From contig NZ_BBYM01000022.1 of assembly GCF_001570405.1 (NCBI RefSeq), positions 1-64,000 on the forward strand: DNA of 64,000 bases. Reading direction: 5' to 3'. The position numbers and the translations under genes were made by a program. The notes beneath the pieces were generated by a model. That model did no database searches and was not told the DNA's origin. It saw only the letters and a list, made by a program, of their open reading frames with translations. Source of the stretch: Microtetraspora niveoalba. GTDB lineage: Bacteria > Actinomycetota > Actinomycetes > Streptosporangiales > Streptosporangiaceae. Shown here in pieces: positions 59,623 through 64,000 of the stretch (positions are counted from its first letter, which is position 1; every line of letters starts with the position of its first letter).

Positions 59623-60660
59623 TCAGGCGGGTGTCTCGCCCGGCGTGGCCGGGGCCAGGGCTCGCTCGCCCGCCTCCTCGCCGGCGGGGCCGTCGGCGGG
59701 GAGCGGGTCGCGGGTGCGCATCAGGAAGACCACGCGCAGCGTGCCGATCCACACCAGGGTCGAGCCGAGCACGTGCAGCAGCACGAGCACGGCGGGGATG
59801 GCCAGGAAGTACTGCACGTAGCCGATGACGCCCTGCGCCAGCTCGATGCCGAACAGCGCGATCGCGGCCCGGCGGACCCGGGTGGGGGCGTCGGTCAGAT
59901 GCAGCGCGAACACCAGCGCGAAGGTGAGCCCGACGACGATCCACACGACGTCGGCGTGCAGCCGGGCCACGGTCTCGATGTCGAAACCGAACCGTGAGGC
60001 GGCCTCGTCGCCCGAGTGCGGCCCCGTCCCGGTGACGACGACGCCCGCGACGAGCAGCACGGCGACCGCGCCCAGCAGGACGAGACCGAGGGTGCGGATG
60101 TGCCGGTGGACCACAGGGCGCGCCGGCCCGTCACCCTCGCCGGCCCGGGCGAACAACGCGTACGCGGCGGCGGTCATGGCGACCGACAGCAGGAAATGGA
60201 CGCTCACCGTGACCGGGTGGAGCATGGTCCGCACGACCAGGCCGCCCCAGAGCCCCTGGGCGACCACGCCGATCGGCTGGAGCCAGGCGAGCCGCACCAG
60301 GACGCGCCGGCCCCTGCCCTCGGGGTCCTCGCGGACTAGCCGGACGGCGGCCAGGACACAGGCGACGCCGACGGCGAGGACGAGGAAGGTCAGCAGCCGG
60401 TTGCCGAACTCGATCGCCATGTTGAGCGGGGAGTGCGCGGCGTGCTGGGCCGGGACGAAGCTGTCCGGCGTGCACTTGGGCCACGTCGGGCAGCCCAGCC
60501 CCGACTTGGACACCCGGACACCGGCGCCGGTGACGGTGATACCCGCGTTGACGACGATGCTGGCGACCGCCCATCCGCGCATCGAGGCGGTCGTCGGCAG
60601 CCAGTACGACCGGTGGAACCCGGCGGCGCGATCACGGATCTGGGCGGAGAGGCTGGTCAC
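59623..60660 (-). CDS. ctaA: COX15/CtaA-family heme A synthase
   Basis: A 345-residue, eight-helix enzyme oxidising heme O to heme A. It shows GAGVRVSKSGLGCPTWPKC (extracytoplasmic Cys loop), IEFGNRLLTFLV (heme His), HPVTVSVHFLLSVAM, ARLHADVVWIVVG and LLHVLGSTLVWIG. The GTG at 60660 lies six bases after TACCAT (60667-60672), so the message is probably leaderless; a TTG two codons upstream is possible. The long upstream extension of this frame is a shadow. Confidence 0.94.
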   Translation of the reverse strand: MTSLSAQIRDRAAGFHRSYWLPTTASMRGWAVASIVVNAGITVTGAGVRVSKSGLGCPTWPKCTPDSFVPAQHAAHSPLNMAIEFGNRLLTFLVLAVGVACVLAAVRLVREDPEGRGRRVLVRLAWLQPIGVVAQGLWGGLVVRTMLHPVTVSVHFLLSVAMTAAAYALFARAGEGDGPARPVVHRHIRTLGLVLLGAVAVLLVAGVVVTGTGPHSGDEAASRFGFDIETVARLHADVVWIVVGLTFALVFALHLTDAPTRVRRAAIALFGIELAQGVIGYVQYFLAIPAVLVLLHVLGSTLVWIGTLRVVFLMRTRDPLPADGPAGEEAGERALAPATPGETPA

Positions 60661-60760
60661 GCTCAAATGGTAGGCGGCGGTGGGGGTGGTCCCGCCTTCG
60701 CCCCGTTTGGAGGAGCCCGAGGGGTATTGCCAGCCTCCAGTGAAATATGACACATTACTG

Positions 60761-60775
60761 ACCTCCGAGGGAGGT
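60761..60775 (+). promoter_or_regulatory. Hairpin covering the Shine-Dalgarno sequence of the oxidase operon
   Basis: ACCTCC-GAG-GGAGGT: the second arm GGAGGT is the SD of the first oxidase gene (GTG eight bases on), and the first arm is its exact complement. Confidence 0.6.
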
Positions 60776-60783
60776 GGGCGGGC

Positions 60784-61962
60784 GTGCCGGATGTCGTGGT
60801 GATCGGTGCCGGAATGGTCGGCGCGGCCTGCGCGTACTACGCCGCCCGGGAGGGACTGAGCGTCACCGTCGTGGACCGCGCGGCCGTCGCCGGCGGCACC
60901 ACGGGATCGGGGGAGGGCAACGTCCTCGTCTCGGACAAGGAGCCGGGCCCCGAGCTGGACCTCGCCGTCCTGTCCTGCCGCCTCTGGACCGAACTGGCCT
61001 CGGAGGCCCGCGAGGCGGGCGGCTTCGAGCACGAGCCCAAGGGCGGCCTGGTGGTCGCGGAGAGCGACGAGGTGCTGCGCGCCCTCACCCAGCTGGCCGG
61101 CCGGCAGGGGAAGAGCGGCGTCGTGACCCGTCAGGTGGCCACCGCCGAGCTGGCCGGCTACGAGCCGCACCTCGCCCCCGGGTTCGCGGGCGGGGTCTTC
61201 TACCCCCAGGACGCCCAGGTGCAGCCGATGCTCGCCGCCGCGCGGCTGATCCGCCGGTGGCCGCGCGTCGCCCTGCGCACCGGGACCGAGGTCACCGGCC
61301 TCCTCATGGAGCGCGGCCGGGTCACCGGGGTGCGCACCCGCGACGGCGACATCCCGGCCGGCGCGGTCGTCAACGCCGGAGGCGTCTGGGGCGACCGGAT
61401 CGCCGCGTTCGCGGGCGTCGAACTCCCGATCATGCCGCGCCGCGGCTTCATCCTGGTCACCGAGCCGCTCGCCCCGGCGTACGGCGCCTCGCCGGCGGGG
61501 CCGCCCGCGCCGCTGGTCCGGCACAAGGTCTACACGGCGGCCTACGTGACGAACGTGGCCAGCGACTCCGAGGGCCTGGAGACCTCCGCCGTCGTGGAGG
61601 CCACCCGGGCGGGCACCGTGCTCATCGGCGCGAGCCGCGAGCGCGTCGGCTTCGACCGAACCGTCTCCCTGCCCGTGCTCGCGCGGCTGGCCCGGCAGGC
61701 GGTGGACCTGTTCCCGGCGCTCGCGGACGTCCGGGCGATCAGGGCCTACTGCGGGTTCCGGCCGTACTGTCCGGACCACCTGCCCGTCATCGGGGCCGAC
61801 CCGCGGGTTCCCGGGCTCTACCACGCGTGCGGCCACGAGGGCGCGGGCATAGGGCTCGCCCCGGTGACCGGACTCCTCACCGCGCGGCTCCTCACCGGAG
61901 CGGAGCCGGAGATCGATCCCGCGCCCTTCCGCCCGGATCGCTTCGCCGGGACCCCGGGATGA
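60784..61962 (+). CDS. FAD-dependent amino-acid dehydrogenase subunit (D-hydroxyproline dehydrogenase / HcnC-like)
   Basis: A 392-residue DAO-family protein. FAD fold VVVIGAGMVGAACAYYAARE at the start, then GGTTGSGEGNVLVSDKEPG, and C-terminal YCGFRPYCPDHLPVIGADP and HACGHEGAGIGLAPVTG. With the next two genes it forms the alpha-beta-gamma set of D-hydroxyproline dehydrogenases and hydrogen-cyanide-synthase-like enzymes. The DapA-family gene downstream favours hydroxyproline. GTG start. Confidence 0.85.
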   Translation: MPDVVVIGAGMVGAACAYYAAREGLSVTVVDRAAVAGGTTGSGEGNVLVSDKEPGPELDLAVLSCRLWTELASEAREAGGFEHEPKGGLVVAESDEVLRALTQLAGRQGKSGVVTRQVATAELAGYEPHLAPGFAGGVFYPQDAQVQPMLAAARLIRRWPRVALRTGTEVTGLLMERGRVTGVRTRDGDIPAGAVVNAGGVWGDRIAAFAGVELPIMPRRGFILVTEPLAPAYGASPAGPPAPLVRHKVYTAAYVTNVASDSEGLETSAVVEATRAGTVLIGASRERVGFDRTVSLPVLARLARQAVDLFPALADVRAIRAYCGFRPYCPDHLPVIGADPRVPGLYHACGHEGAGIGLAPVTGLLTARLLTGAEPEIDPAPFRPDRFAGTPG

Positions 61963-62108
61963 CCGGCCGCCGCGACGCGCGCGCGGGCGGCCCGGGTGAC
62001 CCGACGGCCGAGCGCGGCGGTGGAGGCGGGGCGGAGGCCGTGAGAGGCGGGCACGGGCGCGGACACGGCGCGGGCGGTGCCGTGACACATCTGGACGAGG
62101 GAGGCGGC

Positions 62109-62396
62109 ATGACCGGGGCTTCGCCGTACCGGCTGGTGGGGGCGCGACCCGAGCCGGAGTTCGAGGTGCGCGTGGACGGGCGGCCGGTGCCCGTCGTGCC
62201 GGGCCAGACCGTGGGCGCGGCGCTGCACGCCGCCGGCGTCCGGACCTGGCGTACGACCCGGTTCGGCGGGCGGCGGCGCGGCCTGTTCTGCGGGATCGGC
62301 GTCTGCTTCGACTGCCTGGTCACCGTCAACGGCGTGGAGAACCTGCGGGCCTGCCTGACCGAGGCCCGCCCCGGAGACGAGGTGACGACCTCATGA
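62109..62396 (+). CDS. Small (2Fe-2S)-binding subunit of the amino-acid dehydrogenase
   Basis: A 95-residue ferredoxin-like protein with FEVRVDGRPVPVVPGQTVGA and the cluster ligands in GLFCGIGVCFDCLVTVNG plus LRACLTEA. The ATG at 62109 has GGGAGG five bases upstream. An in-frame ATG at 61959 overlapping the previous stop would add 50 Gly/Arg-rich residues and is considered less likely. Overlaps the next gene by four bases. Confidence 0.88.
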   Translation: MTGASPYRLVGARPEPEFEVRVDGRPVPVVPGQTVGAALHAAGVRTWRTTRFGGRRRGLFCGIGVCFDCLVTVNGVENLRACLTEARPGDEVTTS

Positions 62397-63853
62397 CGGC
62401 GGACGCGGCGACGTACGACCTGGTGGTGGTCGGCGCTGGGCCGGCGGGCCTGGCGGCGGCGGGCGTGGCGGCGCGGGCGGGCCTGCGCGTGGCGGTGCTC
62501 GACTCGGGGGCGCGCGTCGGCGGCCAGTACTTCCGCGCGCTTCCCGACGGCTTCCGCGCCGCCCGGCCGTGGGCGCTCCATCATGGGTTCTCCCGGTTCG
62601 TACGGCTCCGCGACGGACTCGACGGCGCCGACGTCCTGCTGAACCACCGGGTCTGGGCGGCCGGGCCCGCGCCCGGCGGAGGTTTCGCCGTCCACTGCCT
62701 GGCGGGCCGGGAGGAGCGGGCCGGGACCGTCACCGGTGCGCGGCTGCTCATCGCGACCGGCGCGCACGACCGCGTCCTGCCGTTCCCCGGCTGGGACCTG
62801 CCCGGGGTGATGACGGCGGGCGGCGCGCAGGCGCTACTCAAGGGCAACCTCGTCGTCGCCGGGCGCCGCGTCGTGGTGGCCGGGACCGGTCCGTTCCTGC
62901 TTCCCGTCGCCACCTCGCTGGCCGCCGCCGGGGCGAAGGTCGCCGGGGTCTTCGAGGCGGGCGGCAGGTTCGCGCTCGCGCCCCGCGCCCTCACCCGGCC
63001 CGGCAAGGCCGCCGAGGCCCTCGCGTACGGCTGGGGCCTGGCCCGGCACCGCGTGCCGTACAAGGGGGGCCGGGCGGTGGTCGCCGCGCACGGCGACGGC
63101 GAGCTGACCCACGTGACGGTCGCCAGGGTGGACGCCGAGTGGCGGCCGTACAGGGGCGGTCACGAGACGGTCGAGTGCGACGTCCTCGCCGTCGGCTACG
63201 GGTTCACGCCCCAGCTCGACCTCGCGGCGCAGCTCGGCTGCGCGATCGGCGCGGACGCGGCGGGCGGCCCGGCCGTGCGGGTGGACCGGCACATGCGGAC
63301 CGGCGTCCCCGGCGTGTACGCGGCGGGGGAGACCACGGGCGTGGGCGGCGCCGACTTGGCCGAGCTCGAAGGGCTGATCGCGGGCCGCGCCGTCGTGGCC
63401 GACGCACTCGGCGTTCCGGCGGGCACCGGCGTGGGAGCCCGGCCCGAGCCCGGAACGGGTTTCGGACCCGGGATCCGGTCCGAGGCCCGTGTCGGCGCGC
63501 GCCTCGAAGCGCGTCGGCGGCGCCTGACCGGGTTCGCGCGGGCGCTGCTGCGCGCCTACCCCGTGAAGGACGGCTGGACCTCCTGGCTGCGTGACGACAC
63601 CCTGATCTGCCGCTGCGAGGAGGTGCCGTACGGCCGGGTCAAGGAGGCCCGGGACCTGGGCGCCGCCGACGCGCGCTCCATCAAGCTGCTGGCCCGGCCC
63701 GGGATGGGCTGGTGCCAGGGACGGATCTGCGGCGAGGCCGTGGCCCGCCTCGCCGGTGAGGAGCCGGGACCGCCCCGGCGGCCGGTCGCCCAGCCCGTAC
63801 GGCTCGGCGACCTCGCCGCCATGGATGAGAGGACATCTGATGACGACTCGTGA
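62393..63853 (+). CDS. NAD(P)/FAD-dependent oxidoreductase subunit with BFD-like Fe-S domain
   Basis: A 486-residue flavoprotein. FAD site DLVVVGAGPAGLAAAGVAAR, GARVGGQYFRALP, LLIATGAHDRVLPFPGWDLP, second nucleotide site VVVAGTGPFLLPVATSLAAAG, GVYAAGETTGVGG. The C-terminal module has four Cys in CRCEEVPYGRV and GMGWCQGRICG. A Gly/Ala/Arg-rich ~35-residue linker precedes it. HcnB/LhpE-like partner of the DAO subunit. ATGA overlap with the upstream gene. Confidence 0.88.
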   Translation: MTADAATYDLVVVGAGPAGLAAAGVAARAGLRVAVLDSGARVGGQYFRALPDGFRAARPWALHHGFSRFVRLRDGLDGADVLLNHRVWAAGPAPGGGFAVHCLAGREERAGTVTGARLLIATGAHDRVLPFPGWDLPGVMTAGGAQALLKGNLVVAGRRVVVAGTGPFLLPVATSLAAAGAKVAGVFEAGGRFALAPRALTRPGKAAEALAYGWGLARHRVPYKGGRAVVAAHGDGELTHVTVARVDAEWRPYRGGHETVECDVLAVGYGFTPQLDLAAQLGCAIGADAAGGPAVRVDRHMRTGVPGVYAAGETTGVGGADLAELEGLIAGRAVVADALGVPAGTGVGARPEPGTGFGPGIRSEARVGARLEARRRRLTGFARALLRAYPVKDGWTSWLRDDTLICRCEEVPYGRVKEARDLGAADARSIKLLARPGMGWCQGRICGEAVARLAGEEPGPPRRPVAQPVRLGDLAAMDERTSDDDS

Positions 63854-64000
63854 GAAACCGTGGCGCGGAGTGATGGTGGCGACCGCGCTGCCGCTGCGGG
63901 ACGACCTGGCCGTCGACCACGACGCGTACGCCGAACACTGCCGGTGGCTGGTCGCCGAAGGCTGCGACGGCGTGGTGCCCAACGGCTCCCTGGGGGAGTA
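63840..64000 (+). CDS. DapA superfamily aldolase/deaminase (3' end outside window)
   Basis: 53 codons are visible: WRGVMVATALPLRDDLAVDH, then CDGVVPNGSLGEY, the family's GxxGE-type phosphate/substrate loop. In this operon the likely activity is 1-pyrroline-4-hydroxy-2-carboxylate deaminase of the hydroxyproline route (inference). GAGAGGA before the ATG, which overlaps the preceding gene by 14 bases. Confidence 0.82.
   Translation, partial: MTTREKPWRGVMVATALPLRDDLAVDHDAYAEHCRWLVAEGCDGVVPNGSLGE

Noticed and set aside
60661-62088. N-terminal extension of heme A synthase over 476 codons
   Set aside because: Antisense to the oxidase gene, Arg/Gly/Ala-rich, and a leaderless GTG start with its own -10 box exists at 60660.

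Overview
The window is 64 kb of very GC-rich, densely packed chromosome from a filamentous-type actinomycete. WhiA, RbpA, SteA/SteB, OpcA, GTG/TTG starts, leaderless promoters and ATGA/GTGA start-stop overlaps all support this. I infer the order Streptosporangiales, but the family cannot be fixed from the sequence alone. No rRNA, tRNA, insertion sequence, phage gene or CRISPR array was seen.

Layout. (1) 0-20.7 kb: a TPR protein cut by the left edge, an MBL hydrolase, an SSB-like protein, DUF1015, a small TPR protein and a HAD-IIA phosphatase. An SCP2 protein, a small conserved ORF, tlyA, nadK and recN follow. Then comes a compact envelope operon: steA, steB, a MraY/WecA-like transferase, a MurJ-like flippase and a GT4 glycosyltransferase. 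After it lie terC behind a probable manganese riboswitch, and psd-pssA (phosphatidylethanolamine synthesis). (2) 20.7-34.4 kb: an MBL hydrolase, uvrA, a Rieske lipoprotein, then the classic block uvrC-rapZ-yvcK-whiA, gap-pgk-tpiA-secG and rbpA. (3) 34.5-42.8 kb: an accessory interval with gene remnants, an amidohydrolase, a PuuB-like oxidase, an ACT-GNAT acetyltransferase, a divergent LysR/MFS pair and a membrane protein. (4) 42.5-52.2 kb: the pentose-phosphate operon tkt-tal-pgi-zwf-opcA-pgl, divergent from ctaB. (5) 52.3-60.7 kb: a second accessory interval with a Tat lipoprotein of the dimethylformamidase-like family, a PrsW protease and a cellulose-type LPMO with a CBM2 separated by a frameshift. 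It also holds a SanA-like protein, a collapsed two-component system, a small membrane protein and the heme A synthase gene. (6) 60.7-64 kb: the start of a probable D-hydroxyproline catabolic operon, cut by the right edge.

How it works together. Central carbon genes (lower glycolysis and pentose phosphate), nucleotide-excision repair (uvrA and uvrC, each behind a match to the RecA-independent DNA-damage promoter), heme A assembly (ctaB, ctaA) and phospholipid synthesis are housekeeping. From memory, the order uvrC...secG...pgl...tkt-ctaB...COX15 is shared with other actinobacteria such as Mycobacterium. Two intervals break that order, and in them genes look gained (LPMO, oxidases, transporter) and decayed (four deletion-type remnants, two C6-tract frameshifts). 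The least understood candidate system is the SteA-SteB-transferase-flippase-glycosyltransferase operon. Three intergenic minisatellites and several candidate operators (a DasR-type site at gap, a SigR-like promoter at rbpA, a hairpin over a Shine-Dalgarno sequence) are described individually.
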